64,000 nt of DNA from Thermosyntropha sp. (GCF_017656155.1 NZ_JACDOH010000010.1:1-64000), one strand, 5' to 3'; shown: positions 25,202 to 34,559, numbered from the stretch's first letter. The notes: a model not told the origin generated them from the letters alone. A program made the numbers and translations.

Positions 25202-26230
25202 TTACCTGAATCCTACTTCCTTCAGCTTCTCATCCAGATTATTTTTATCCAGCTTCACCCCAAAATCAGCCGGTATAGTTTCATCTTCTATCCCCAGCAT
25301 TTTATGAGCCATCATAGTTCCGATATGAGGATAAAAATGGCTGGCATCATAGTAGTTTTCAAGATTACAGGTAACAGAGTTGGGATACATAAAGTGATAG
25401 ACTTCCCCAAAAACCTCGACACAATCATAAAGCCACCTCTCATAATAAGGCGTAAGCCCTTCTTCCTCTATAAGCTGCATGAGCGGAAGGGATTCCGGGG
25501 TAGTGAATACTATAAATTTAGTATCAGGGTTAGCCTTTTTTAGGCGAAGGAGTATCTCTTTTACCGGCATATATTCATAGTCGCGATAAATTTTTTCCCG
25601 GTAGGTGTTTACCGTCCTCGCTATTTTAATCTCTCTCTCCTCAGGAGTAACTGGGAGCAGGGTCTTTACATTATTTCGGTCATAGGCAAAATTAACGGGC
25701 GTGCCGTTTTGGGCAGCTTTAAAATTTTTAAGGGCAAACTGGTAAGTGTCATGTGAAAAAAGCATTTTATAGCGATAACCAAAACTGTTGGCTTTTTTTA
25801 TATAAAAAGAAGGTTTTTCAATTGGAGAAGGCAAGCTCTTGTTTTTATTGGTAGTCCAAAAATCAAGCCCTATTATTATATAATCAAAACGGCGTCCCCG
25901 CTTTTTTTTGGCATACTCGACATAGTCATAGTATTCTTCAAGAAGCATGTTGCTCACACCATAATTGTAAGCCTTCATCCCGGTAAAATCATGCTGGTCT
26001 ATATAAGTAACCCGGCTACTGCCGAGGATTAAGGCATTATAATCAAAGGAATGAAATGTTACATAATTAGTCTTCTGCTGCCTTTCATCAAAAGGCATCT
26101 GCACTTGATTATAAGAATGGCTGTGATTAAAACACCACAAAGGATCGATATACCAGTTAAAAAACCCCAGCAGGCAAAGGAAAAGCAAAATAAAAAACAG
26201 GGTGCTGAAAAACCAGGATTTATAGTTCAT
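25202..26230 (-). CDS. SGNH-like membrane-anchored protein, putative partner of the MBOAT acyltransferase
   Basis: 342 residues. An N-terminal helix (FFSTLFFILLFLCLLGFFNWY) anchors an extracytoplasmic domain. That domain starts with LILGSSRVTYIDQ, where GSSR resembles block I of AlgX/AlgJ/DltD-like SGNH proteins. YNYGVSNMLLEEYYDYVEY and YDASHFYPHIG follow, the last providing the Asp-x-x-His pair expected of the catalytic triad. A clear GGAGG precedes the ATG. An MBOAT gene lies just upstream, interrupted only by mazEF on the other strand. By analogy with alginate and teichoic-acid systems, the pair would move acyl groups onto an exported glycan. Confidence 0.65.
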   Translation of the reverse strand: MNYKSWFFSTLFFILLFLCLLGFFNWYIDPLWCFNHSHSYNQVQMPFDERQQKTNYVTFHSFDYNALILGSSRVTYIDQHDFTGMKAYNYGVSNMLLEEYYDYVEYAKKKRGRRFDYIIIGLDFWTTNKNKSLPSPIEKPSFYIKKANSFGYRYKMLFSHDTYQFALKNFKAAQNGTPVNFAYDRNNVKTLLPVTPEEREIKIARTVNTYREKIYRDYEYMPVKEILLRLKKANPDTKFIVFTTPESLPLMQLIEEEGLTPYYERWLYDCVEVFGEVYHFMYPNSVTCNLENYYDASHFYPHIGTMMAHKMLGIEDETIPADFGVKLDKNNLDEKLKEVGFR

Positions 26231-26310
26231 CTAAAAACAAATCCTCCTTTTTTAACATATAGTGAAATAGAAAATTGTACCCCTGGTTCCTGTCTCCCCT
26301 ATTTTACTCT

Positions 26311-26350
26311 TTGACAACTGTATAAACCAAGTATATACTAAGTATATACT
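26311..26350 (+). promoter_or_regulatory. mazEF promoter with two tandem palindromic operators
   Basis: TTGACA (26311-26316), a 17-bp spacer and TATACT (26334-26339) form a near-consensus promoter 31 bp before mazE. The 10-bp palindrome AGTATATACT occurs at 26330-26339, covering the -10, and again at 26341-26350, 11 bp on. Spacing of about one helical turn suits cooperative binding by a MazE dimer, the usual autoregulator. Confidence 0.78.
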
Positions 26351-26369
26351 TAAAGACAAAGGTGATTAT

Positions 26370-26609
26370 ATGTTTACTCATATTCAAAAATGGGGCAACA
26401 GCCAGGGAATAAGACTTCCGAAATCCATCCTGCAAGCTGTTGGCCTGAAGGAAAATGATAAAGTAGAAATAAAAATTAAAGACGGCGGTCTATTTATCCT
26501 TCCTGCCAAAAAACATAAAACCCTGGAGGAAAGGATAGCTGAATCCCAGGGGAACTATAAGTGCAGTGAATGGGATACCGGCAGACCTGAAGGGAATGAG
26601 ATATGGTAA
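26370..26609 (+). CDS. mazE: MazE-like antitoxin (AbrB/SpoVT fold)
   Basis: 79 residues. The N-terminal 50 form a swapped-hairpin AbrB domain: IQKWGNSQGIRLPKSILQAV and LKENDKVEIKIKDGGLFI, nearly identical in pattern to MazE/ChpAI antitoxins. The C-terminal tail (LEERIAESQGNYKCSEWD) is the flexible toxin-binding part. It overlaps the toxin start by 7 bp, so translation is coupled. It should neutralise MazF and repress its own promoter through the twin AGTATATACT sites. Confidence 0.92.
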   Translation: MFTHIQKWGNSQGIRLPKSILQAVGLKENDKVEIKIKDGGLFILPAKKHKTLEERIAESQGNYKCSEWDTGRPEGNEIW

Positions 26610-26941
26610 TGGTTTACACACCAGAACCAGGAGACATTATAATACTGGATTTCAACCCGCAAACAGGTCATGAACAAAAAGGCAGGAGGCCCGCCCTGGT
26701 TATCAGCAATAAAACATTTAATCGCTTTACCAAATTAGCTCTGGTTTGTCCAATAACTAATACTAAAAAAGGGGTTCCACTTCATGTGCCGCTTGATAGC
26801 CGCAATAAAACTACCGGGGTTATTATGTGCGAGCAAATAAAATCATTAGACATATATGCCCGCCATGCTGCCTTTGTCGAAAAAGTGCCCCCCGACATCC
26901 TGGAAGAAGTGCTTGATATTATAACAGGATTTATAGAATAA
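26603..26941 (+). CDS. mazF: MazF-like mRNA endoribonuclease toxin
   Basis: 112 residues. The PemK/MazF fold is clear: PEPGDIIILDFNPQTGHEQKGRRPALVIS near residues 7-35 (the R-P-A-L-V block), LALVCPITNTKKG, and a late CEQIKSLD block. The family's active-site Arg and Thr are kept (GRRPALV, CPITN). The length is normal and no defect is visible. It cleaves mRNA at short sequence motifs when MazE is lost. The module is on the opposite strand to all its neighbours and separates two functionally linked envelope genes. Confidence 0.92.
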   Translation: MVMVYTPEPGDIIILDFNPQTGHEQKGRRPALVISNKTFNRFTKLALVCPITNTKKGVPLHVPLDSRNKTTGVIMCEQIKSLDIYARHAAFVEKVPPDILEEVLDIITGFIE

Positions 26942-26944
26942 TCT

Positions 26945-26973
26945 GTGAAACAAAGACCCGTCCCCTGTTTCAC
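26945..26973. repeat. palindrome between convergent mazF and MBOAT genes
   Basis: GTGAAACA and TGTTTCAC form an 8-bp stem around a loop with GACCCGTCCCC. It fills the whole gap between the convergent 3' ends and touches the stop codon of the MBOAT gene. The loop core resembles the GGGGACGG repeat family elsewhere in the window, so it may be a related short repeat; it may also act as a bidirectional transcription barrier. Confidence 0.6.
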
Positions 26974-28424
26974 TAGAAGTTGAAATAAAGAAACTGGGTA
27001 ACATTGGTAAGATGAATTATGCTCACAAAAGCCAGGAAGCCTATTATCAGTGCATAAGCCAGGTTAGGTTTAAACCGGTCTTTCAGTTCTACCGAATTGC
27101 GGCAGGTTAAAACTACTATCAGGGCTAACAGGATATACAAGGAAGCTTCCATGGTGTTCTGCAGGGTAAAACTCCCATAGGGGTAAGGAAGTTTATCCAA
27201 AAAAACTATTTTCCCTTCCAGATTGACAGGAAGGACTACCCCGTTTAATCCTATCATTCCCCGCAAGACTTTTATAGCATCATGCCAGGTTTTAGCCCTG
27301 AAAAATACCCAAGCTGCATTTACAAAGTTGAAAGTTATAAACCAGGCTAAAATGTTTGGCATTCTTATTCCGGTTTTTTTCCATAACCGGTGGATTATAA
27401 GGGCTAATCCGTGCAAAAATCCCCAGAATACAAAGTTCCAGCCGGCTCCATGCCAAAGACCTCCGATAAGAAAAGTTATCATAAGATTACGGTAAGTTAA
27501 AAGCTCGCCTTTGCGGTTTCCACCTAACGGAATATAAATATAATCTCTCAAAAACCGGCTTAAGGTCATATGCCATCTGCGCCAGAAATCCTGAATATTT
27601 AAAGCTTTATAAGGGGAATTAAAATTTACCGGCAGTTTTATATTGAATAATAAAGCCGCCCCGATAGCCATATCGGTATAGCCACTAAAATCAAAATAAA
27701 GCTGAAAAGTATAGGATAAGGAAGTAATCCAGGCCTCAAAGAAAGTAAGCTGGTAAGTGCCGTCAAATCCCCAGTTGGCCCAGTAAGCAAAGGTATCAGC
27801 TATCATGACTTTTTTAAAAAGGCCGATACTGAAGATAAAAAGGCCCCTGGCCATATTTTCAAAGTTTATATATTTATTCCTCTCATCCATAAACTGGGGC
27901 ATCATTTCCTTATGATGAACAATCGGCCCGGCGATAAGCTGGGGAAAAAAGGTTATAAAAAGGGCATAGTTTAAAAGGTCATATTCTTTAGCTTCCCCCC
28001 GGTAAGCATCTACTATGTAGGCAATCTGTTGAAAAGTAAAAAAGCTTATGGCCAGGGGAAGCACTATATGAAGCATAGGCAGCTTTGCCCCAAACAGATA
28101 ATTAATGTTTGAAATAAAAAAATCTGCATATTTAAAATATCCTAAAAGGCCAATATTGAACACAAGACCTAAAATAAGCAGGGTTTTAGCTTCAGCTTCA
28201 TCCTCCTGGGCTTTATCCCCTATTCTCCTGCCCAGAAAATAGTTTACCCCCAGAGAAACAAGTATTAACGGCAGATATTTAATATTCCAATAGCTGTAAA
28301 AGAAAAGAGAAGCTAAAATCAGCCAGGCTCTGGCCAATCTTGTCTGTTTCTGGGCGAGCAAAAAATATCCGGCAAATGCTGCCGGCAAAAAAGCAAAAAT
28401 ATATACATAAGAATTAAAAAGCAC
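26973..28424 (-). CDS. MBOAT-family O-acyltransferase (AlgI/DltB-like)
   Basis: 483 residues with about eleven hydrophobic helices. The family core is present: FPQLIAGPIVHHKEMMPQF near residue 160, LYFDFSGYTDMAIGAALLF near 245, NIQDFWRRWHMTLSRFLRDY near 285, and IGGLWHGAGWNFVFWG near 325, which carries the invariant catalytic His. It would take an acyl group across the membrane and present it for O-acylation of a surface or wall polymer. The start is GTG with a distant AAAGGGGG. Its likely partner is the SGNH-like protein at 25.2-26.2 kb. Confidence 0.9.
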   Translation of the reverse strand: MLFNSYVYIFAFLPAAFAGYFLLAQKQTRLARAWLILASLFFYSYWNIKYLPLILVSLGVNYFLGRRIGDKAQEDEAEAKTLLILGLVFNIGLLGYFKYADFFISNINYLFGAKLPMLHIVLPLAISFFTFQQIAYIVDAYRGEAKEYDLLNYALFITFFPQLIAGPIVHHKEMMPQFMDERNKYINFENMARGLFIFSIGLFKKVMIADTFAYWANWGFDGTYQLTFFEAWITSLSYTFQLYFDFSGYTDMAIGAALLFNIKLPVNFNSPYKALNIQDFWRRWHMTLSRFLRDYIYIPLGGNRKGELLTYRNLMITFLIGGLWHGAGWNFVFWGFLHGLALIIHRLWKKTGIRMPNILAWFITFNFVNAAWVFFRAKTWHDAIKVLRGMIGLNGVVLPVNLEGKIVFLDKLPYPYGSFTLQNTMEASLYILLALIVVLTCRNSVELKDRFKPNLAYALIIGFLAFVSIIHLTNVTQFLYFNF

Positions 28425-28467
28425 TTTTTTCTAATAGCCCCCTTTTTAAACTTCGGACGGTTCTCCT

Positions 28468-28595
28468 AAAATTATTTCGAATACAAAATACCTTTAAACT
28501 TGGGGACGGTTCCGAAATTAAAAAGTATTTCATATTCGAAATAGTTTTTAACTTGAGAACCGTCCCCAAATTAAAAACTGTTTCGATTAGAAATG
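28468..28595. repeat. palindromic dispersed repeat, copy 2 (long form)
   Basis: AATTATTTCGAATACAAAAT, then CTTGGGGACGGTTCC, a central inverted segment, and TTGAGAACCGTCCCCAAATT with TGTTTCGATTAGAAAT at the other end. The GGGGACGGTT and AACCGTCCCC cores are inverted copies about 50 bp apart. It ends at the LCP stop codon. A partial core TTCGGACGGTTCTCC lies just left, at about 28452. Confidence 0.78.
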
Positions 28596-29717
28596 TTAAA
28601 GGTAGCCTTCGCTTCCGGTAAATTGCGGCGTATATGAAGGCTGGATGTCAATCCCATGTCCCGGGCTGGGAAGGTTTTGCCGCTGCTCTTCCGGACTTTG
28701 TTTTACCTCTGGAACTGTTTCATTCTGGCTTTCAGAAGAGTTTCGATCAGCCAGCTTGCCTGCAGGAGAAGAAGCATAAAACCCGGCCGGAGGTGCACTT
28801 ACCACCTCTAAAGTTTCCCCCGCAAAAAGTTTATCCAGTATACCGGCGGTCTGCTTTTTATCTGCTATCCAATAACTGGCAACCATAATTCCATCTGCGT
28901 TGTATTCATCATAAAAATAGCCGGGCAAGGTCTGGGTTATAATGGAATCAGCGCTAAATCCCGGCGCCCAGCTCGCCATTTTGATCATATCCGTTAAACC
29001 CATGTCGGTTTCTACATATTTGTTGAGCTGCTTTACTAAACTGGGAAGTTTAGCAATGGTTTTCGGTTTTAAAACCTCATCAGCTAATGCCCTGATAAAC
29101 TGCTGCTGCATCTGGGTGCGGGCAATATCACCCTGGATATAACCCCTAAAGCGGACAAAGGCTAAAGCCTGCCGCCCGTTCAGCCTCTGTAGCCCCGGCT
29201 GTAAATCTATATCTTCACTCGGTTTATACATGCGCTGGGGAACATCAATGGTAACTCCTCCCAAAGTATCTATTATTTCCTTAAAGCCGTTAAAATCTAC
29301 ACTTACGTAGTAGTCTATATTAACATCTAAAAGCTTTTCAACAGTTCTTACTGCATAGCGGGGTCCTCCGACAATGTTGGCGGCACATATTTTATCTATT
29401 GGGCTTCCTTTTATTTCTACCCTGGTATCCCGCGGAATTGACAAAACTACTGCTTTATCCAGCTTGGGATCGATGGAAACCAGCATCATGGTATCAGAAC
29501 GGGCATTGGTTTCACCCGGCCTTTTGTCTATGCCTAAAACTAATATATTAGTCCGGTGCCCGTCTTTTATATTTACTTCTTCTCTTTCTTCTCCAGATTT
29601 AACCTCTTTCGCTGCCGGAGCAATATGTTTAGTCAGAAAAACACCGGCACCGAAAAAAGCACCAAAAACTAAACCGGTTATAAGTGCAAAGATGAAATAT
29701 CCCTTAATTTTCCCCAT
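28596..29717 (-). CDS. LytR-CpsA-Psr (LCP) family wall-polymer transferase
   Basis: 373 residues. A membrane anchor lies at 7-29. The LCP domain follows: GIDKRPGETNARSDTMMLVS near 62-81, SIPRDTRVEIKG, KICAANIVGGP, NGFKEIIDTLGGVTIDVP, and LNGRQALAFVRFRG with the conserved Arg pair that binds pyrophosphate. The C-terminal 70 residues are Pro/Ser/Glu-rich and low-complexity. LCP enzymes transfer undecaprenyl-linked teichoic-acid-like polymers or capsule onto peptidoglycan outside the membrane. It follows the TagO-like gene by 14 bp, so the first and last steps of polymer synthesis are encoded side by side. Confidence 0.93.
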   Translation of the reverse strand: MGKIKGYFIFALITGLVFGAFFGAGVFLTKHIAPAAKEVKSGEEREEVNIKDGHRTNILVLGIDKRPGETNARSDTMMLVSIDPKLDKAVVLSIPRDTRVEIKGSPIDKICAANIVGGPRYAVRTVEKLLDVNIDYYVSVDFNGFKEIIDTLGGVTIDVPQRMYKPSEDIDLQPGLQRLNGRQALAFVRFRGYIQGDIARTQMQQQFIRALADEVLKPKTIAKLPSLVKQLNKYVETDMGLTDMIKMASWAPGFSADSIITQTLPGYFYDEYNADGIMVASYWIADKKQTAGILDKLFAGETLEVVSAPPAGFYASSPAGKLADRNSSESQNETVPEVKQSPEEQRQNLPSPGHGIDIQPSYTPQFTGSEGYL

Positions 29718-29731
29718 AATTCTCCTACTCC

Positions 29732-30799
29732 TTATCCATTAAAACGATGCGCCTCTCCCGACTTAAGAGCCGGAGCGGCAGCTGTATCTCCTCTTAAAAG
29801 ACCGATTTTATCAGCCGCAAATATGACTAAAATCAACAGGGCTCCCAATGCCCATAAAGCCCTGGGACTGCTGGTAAAGCTCAGGAGAACAGCAACAGAT
29901 GCAAAAACACCGCTTATTCCGTATATAACCAGAACGCATTTTCTATGGCTTAGCCCCAACGCCATCAAACGATGATGCAGGTGTTCTTTGTCCGGCTTAA
30001 ATATAGGAGTTCCTTTGTTAACTCTCCTTATAATGGCAAAACAAGTGTCAAAAATAGGTATCCCCAGTATTACTATGGGCAGGAAAAGAGATATAGCCGT
30101 AGCCCCTTTAGCCGTACCCATAACTGCCAAACAGGCTAAAACAAAGCCTAAAAAGTTGGATCCTCCATCTCCCATAAAAGTTCGGGCAGGATGGAAATTG
30201 TACGGCAGAAATCCTGATATTGCCGCAACTAAAAGCAATGATACATAAAATACCGGCATATTGCCTTTCAAAAGGGCAATAATTCCCAGTGAAAGCGCAG
30301 CAATAAGGGAAACCCCTCCTGCCAAGCCATCTAAACCGTCAATCAGATTTATAGCATTGGTAATCCCGATTATCCAGAGAAGGGTAACCGGAACACTTAA
30401 TACTCCGAGGTTTAAAAGACCGTCAAAGGGATTGGTAACAAAGTCCACAGTTATCCCGCAGTAAACTGCCATCGCAGCAGCTGCTATCTGGCCTATCAGC
30501 TTTATCCAGGCAGAAAGCTGATACATATCATCCAGTATGCCTACTAAAAATATTATAATTCCTCCATAAATTATCCCCCGGAAGGCAAAGGGTAAATCTT
30601 GCATGAACAAAATCCCCAGCATAAAAGCTGTAAATATTCCTACCCCACCCAAACGTGGCATAGTGTGGGCATGAACCTTGCGAGGATCAGGCCTGTCAAC
30701 GGCACCTACCGCAAAAGCCAGCTTTATACTTAAAGGCACCACCGTAAATGCGATTACAAATGTCGCAATGATGAACATTATATATATATCATTAAACAT
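29732..30799 (-). CDS. tagO: undecaprenyl-phosphate N-acetylglucosaminyl-1-phosphate transferase (TagO/WecA type)
   Basis: 355 residues from the ATG at 30799, behind GGGGAG; the upstream in-frame ATG has no ribosome site. About eleven helices are seen. Motifs of the WecA/TagO branch: GILDDMYQLSAWIKL (Asp-Asp Mg site), NAINLIDGLDGLAGG, FMGDGGSNFLGF, and HLHHRLMALGLS, the His-rich loop typical of GlcNAc-P rather than MurNAc-pentapeptide transferases. The enzyme makes undecaprenyl-PP-GlcNAc at the cytoplasmic face, starting teichoic-acid or secondary-wall-polymer synthesis. The C-terminal tail is short and Ala-rich. Neighbours upstream and downstream fit that pathway. Confidence 0.92.
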   Translation of the reverse strand: MFNDIYIMFIIATFVIAFTVVPLSIKLAFAVGAVDRPDPRKVHAHTMPRLGGVGIFTAFMLGILFMQDLPFAFRGIIYGGIIIFLVGILDDMYQLSAWIKLIGQIAAAAMAVYCGITVDFVTNPFDGLLNLGVLSVPVTLLWIIGITNAINLIDGLDGLAGGVSLIAALSLGIIALLKGNMPVFYVSLLLVAAISGFLPYNFHPARTFMGDGGSNFLGFVLACLAVMGTAKGATAISLFLPIVILGIPIFDTCFAIIRRVNKGTPIFKPDKEHLHHRLMALGLSHRKCVLVIYGISGVFASVAVLLSFTSSPRALWALGALLILVIFAADKIGLLRGDTAAAPALKSGEAHRFNG

Positions 30800-30970
30800 A
30801 AAGTTAACATCTCCCCAACTCATAAAATACTAGCATAATTCTAGCACCAAGGCTAAAGCTTGTCTATATGGGGAACTCATCCATTTGTTGAAGAAAAAAA
30901 CATATCTTTTAAGTGCCTTTACCGATTTATACGCCCGTCTCTTTCAAATCTTTCTTATCTTTTCGGTTTT

Positions 30971-33013
30971 TTATTCTGGAATATATGGAATACTTTTCCT
31001 GACAGTAACCCGATAAATCTTTTCTATTATTATAACTCCTGCCAGGGCTATAAAGCCAATTATTACGCCGACTAATAGTCCGTTTAAAGTGCGATTTGCA
31101 GAAATCGTCACCGCAGTAAATACATGACAGAAGCTGTTTACCATAGATATGCTGCCTATAACCGTGCCCAGGCCAAAAATGAATAAAAGCCAATCTTTCT
31201 TATACTTCTGATAAAGATAAATCATCAACATAAGTGAGGGATAGCCGATTATTATCTCTTTAAACCGCGGCCGAGCCAGGAAAATAGTCTCCAATATTTC
31301 CCGGATCCTTATCTCCAGTGAAGATACCTTGACTTCACCGGTATGTCCGCTGCGTGCCACATAATAATAGATGCCTATAAAGGCTAATCCCAGGAAGAAG
31401 AGTATAAGGTAGTTAGGTTCTTCGCGTAAAAACTGCAGGACATATTCCACTGCACTTTTTTCGCCTTTGAAAACTGCTACATAATTGACGATAAACATAA
31501 TAAGCGGGAAAACAAACGCCAGTTTTACCCCTCGGAAATACTCGATGTTCATGATATACCTTATATCCGACAAACTGGTCCCCACCGTGTACATACCTAA
31601 AGCATTTACTCCCAGGATAATCGCCAAAGAAACTGTAAACTGCAAGGGTAAGTTTTGGTTCCGGCTTTTCTTAAGATAAAGGAGCAAAAGCAAACTGGAA
31701 AAAGAGGGATAGATTATAGCCGCTGCCAAGGCATAAAGCTTGGAGAAATCGGCTTTAAGCACAATATTTATTCCGAAGAGAACCAGTATTCCAATTCCCG
31801 CCATAAGCCACCAGAAAATCTTTTTAGGGCGGCATAAGTAGGCTAAATAAAGCATTGCTACCCATAAAATGCTTAATGATACCATAAAATAATGAAACTC
31901 TCCCGGCATTTTCGGAGATAAGCGGTTTAAAGGCTCTCCTAAAATAAATCCTTTTTCAGCCATTGTCTGGTGAAACTCTCCGATTACCCTTATGGTGTTA
32001 TCTATATTTTCTGAATAAGTCAGCTTGTCATCTTCAAACGGAACCACAAAAAGGAAACGTATTCCCCGGTCAACAACTGCCCTTACCCAGCGGTAATAGC
32101 GTTCATTTATATCTTTTAAATATTCGTCATTGCGGCTGGAGTAAAGGCGGTTAACAGGATAGCCGGTATCTCTTATTACTTTGTCCAGCCCGTTCTGGGG
32201 CAGAAATCCGAGCTGGCTGGAGGTTTCAATTATAGCTACAGTGATTCCCTTTTTCTCTATAATCTCTTCAATGATTTTTAATTTATCAGGACTTCCTGAT
32301 ACTTCTCCATTGAAGAGTATATATTTAACCCCATACTCATCTATCAATTTCTCATATTCTTTTATATAGGAAATCCGCGACCCGGTGCTGTTTCCGGGAA
32401 CCAGCACAATCTTAAAACCTGCTTCTTTAAGCTGATCTAAAACATCCTTCTCAAAGCCGACCAGGACATCGCGGGGATAAGCTTTTGTAGCCGTCTTAGG
32501 CGGTTTTTGTATCTCAGTGTTTATAATAAAACCGTGTTTGTCTCCCGATTTAAATTTAACAAGCTCACCAGGGGCAAACCGCTGGCTTAATCCTTTATCC
32601 AAAAAACGGGCAACAGCCGGATCGCCGGTTACTGCAGTCAAAGCAGCCGGACTTATTTTTTCTTTTTCCTCCAGGCGGGCTATTTCTGCATATAAAACTG
32701 GATCATCTACGCCTGCTTCTCCTTTTAATTCCCCAAAGGAGCATAGCTTTATATCTCCCCTGTATTCCAAATCGGTAAGAGATGTCTCTTTCACTGCCAC
32801 ATATTCTACTTTAGCCAGCTTAAGCCGTGATAAAACCTGGTTAATGTCATAATCTGCCATATCGGCAGCTTTTTTAAACTCCCGGTAGTCAACCATAGTG
32901 ATTATATTCTTATTCCGGCTTTCATTAGTCATCCGCAGAATTATGCCTGAAGAAGAAAGAATCAGAGTAATCAAGAGTAAAATCCACAAGACTTTTTTCG
33001 GTGAAAGCTTCAT
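30971..33013 (-). CDS. DUF5693 family membrane protein
   Basis: 680 residues. An N-terminal helix (VLWILLLITLILSSSGIIL) is followed by an exported domain of about 350 residues with a TIM-barrel/glycosidase-like look (FKIVLVPGNSTGSRISYIKE; YGVKYILFNGEVSG; VAIIETSSQLGFLP; RYYRWVRAVVDRGIRFLF). About eight helices then cover residues 365-670, with a short charged C-terminus. This matches the DUF5693 layout of Clostridia and related lineages. It starts 2 bp after murJ and lies in a cluster with csaB and tagO, so a role in exporting or modifying the secondary wall polymer is likely. The biochemical activity is not known. Confidence 0.78.
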   Translation of the reverse strand: MKLSPKKVLWILLLITLILSSSGIILRMTNESRNKNIITMVDYREFKKAADMADYDINQVLSRLKLAKVEYVAVKETSLTDLEYRGDIKLCSFGELKGEAGVDDPVLYAEIARLEEKEKISPAALTAVTGDPAVARFLDKGLSQRFAPGELVKFKSGDKHGFIINTEIQKPPKTATKAYPRDVLVGFEKDVLDQLKEAGFKIVLVPGNSTGSRISYIKEYEKLIDEYGVKYILFNGEVSGSPDKLKIIEEIIEKKGITVAIIETSSQLGFLPQNGLDKVIRDTGYPVNRLYSSRNDEYLKDINERYYRWVRAVVDRGIRFLFVVPFEDDKLTYSENIDNTIRVIGEFHQTMAEKGFILGEPLNRLSPKMPGEFHYFMVSLSILWVAMLYLAYLCRPKKIFWWLMAGIGILVLFGINIVLKADFSKLYALAAAIIYPSFSSLLLLLYLKKSRNQNLPLQFTVSLAIILGVNALGMYTVGTSLSDIRYIMNIEYFRGVKLAFVFPLIMFIVNYVAVFKGEKSAVEYVLQFLREEPNYLILFFLGLAFIGIYYYVARSGHTGEVKVSSLEIRIREILETIFLARPRFKEIIIGYPSLMLMIYLYQKYKKDWLLFIFGLGTVIGSISMVNSFCHVFTAVTISANRTLNGLLVGVIIGFIALAGVIIIEKIYRVTVRKSIPYIPE

Positions 33014-33014
33014 T

Positions 33015-34520
33015 TTAGGCTGCCTCCCTCAAGTTTAGTTCTCTTATAATGCCCATAAAATAAGCTGTCCCTACATAAGCAAAACCGCTTATGATCAAGG
33101 GCAGAATAAATCCGAATATAATGTCGGAAAAACCGAGATATTTGAAAAAGACTATAACTGCCAACATAAGCCCCATCGGCAAAAGCAATTTCACGCTAAA
33201 ACGGGCAAAATCAGACCTTAGATAAGTGCCTACTTCTTTCCTTACCATTATCCCCATAATCAAGGCATAGCCGGTGAGACTGAATGCCGTAGAAAGGCTT
33301 ATGGCAATTATTCCCTTCTCAAGCAAAACAAGATCCAGAAGGACATTCAAGGCCAGGCATATAACGCTTATTTTCATAGGAACCGTAAACTTCTTCAGAG
33401 CATAATACACCCGGTTGAATATCTCCTGGCTGACATAACCTACCACTGCAAAGCTGTAAAAAAGGAACGCAGAAGAGGTCATACCCGTAGATTCCCGGGT
33501 AAATGCCCCCCGCTCATATATTAAAGTTATTATTTCATGATGATATATTACTACATATATTAGATAAGGAACCAGTATAAATGTTAAAACTTTAAATATA
33601 TTTTCTAGAAAAAAAGTTATATTCCGGTAATCCTTGTCTATGCAGTAGCGGGAAAGGCGGGGAAAGGCTACACTTGCCATAGCTACTATAAATATGCTGG
33701 TTACGGTAATAAAAAGGTTCCCCCCAAAACTTAAAGCAGATGTAGTCCCTTCTTTTAAATGGGTAGCAAAGGAGCGATCCACAATAAGGCATAAAGCTAA
33801 AAGGGAGTTGCCCAAAAGCACCGGCAAAAGCTTTCCTAAAAGGCCTTCTGCATTGAAAGCCGGATATTGGCTCCTTTTAAAAGAAAACCTGTATTTCTCC
33901 TTGATTATAGCCGGCAGCTGAATCAGGAACTGTAAAAGCCAACCGGCGGTAGTTACATAGCTTAGAAAGACTACATCGGCTCCTTTCAGGAGCAAAGCCG
34001 CGATAATAAGCAGATTAAAAGGTATGCTTATGGCTGCTGCCCATAGAAAACGGCCGTGTACCTGCAGGACGCCTGCGGTAACAAAGGTAAGTGTGACAAA
34101 AAGAAAAGTTGGCATCATAATGCGGGTGGTTATAACTGCAATCTGGGCAGCCTTCCCTTCTATTCCCGGAGCAATAATACGGGCTAAAAAAGGCGCCAAA
34201 ATAATCCCGGCTATTGACACCAATGTTCCCCAAAAAGTTATGCGGGCATACAGATAAGAGATATAGCGATTGCGTTCCTCTATGCCGGCATGGTTTATAT
34301 AGTAAGTAAGGTTGGGTATGTTTATTGATGATAAAGCTGTGCCTACCCCGGAAAAGAAAAGGGCAGGCAGGCTGAATATAGTCTGAAAAACATCAGTTAA
34401 AATACTCGTTCCAAATACAGATGCAAAAACTATATCCCGCACAAAACCCAACATTTTTGAAAAAAATATAATCAAGGAAACCCCTATGAAATTTTTACCG
34501 GTCTGTTCACTTTTGTTCAT
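33015..34520 (-). CDS. murJ: MurJ/MviN-family lipid flippase
   Basis: 501 residues from the ATG at 34520, preceded by GGAAGGG. Fourteen hydrophobic helices are predicted. Early sequence GVSLIIFFSKMLGFVRDIVFASVFG is the standard MurJ opening; RIIAPG near residue 108, VVDRSFATHL-type sequence (here LIVDRSFATHLKEGTTSALS) near 245, and FNRVYYALKKFTVPM near 370 match the MviN family. It moves lipid-linked saccharide precursors across the membrane. Here, between csaB and DUF5693, it may serve either lipid II or the secondary polymer. A separate housekeeping copy may lie elsewhere. Confidence 0.9.
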   Translation of the reverse strand: MNKSEQTGKNFIGVSLIIFFSKMLGFVRDIVFASVFGTSILTDVFQTIFSLPALFFSGVGTALSSINIPNLTYYINHAGIEERNRYISYLYARITFWGTLVSIAGIILAPFLARIIAPGIEGKAAQIAVITTRIMMPTFLFVTLTFVTAGVLQVHGRFLWAAAISIPFNLLIIAALLLKGADVVFLSYVTTAGWLLQFLIQLPAIIKEKYRFSFKRSQYPAFNAEGLLGKLLPVLLGNSLLALCLIVDRSFATHLKEGTTSALSFGGNLFITVTSIFIVAMASVAFPRLSRYCIDKDYRNITFFLENIFKVLTFILVPYLIYVVIYHHEIITLIYERGAFTRESTGMTSSAFLFYSFAVVGYVSQEIFNRVYYALKKFTVPMKISVICLALNVLLDLVLLEKGIIAISLSTAFSLTGYALIMGIMVRKEVGTYLRSDFARFSVKLLLPMGLMLAVIVFFKYLGFSDIIFGFILPLIISGFAYVGTAYFMGIIRELNLREAA

Positions 34521-34559
34521 AACAAATCCCTTCCTGCAAAATAGCAAAGATACCCGTTT

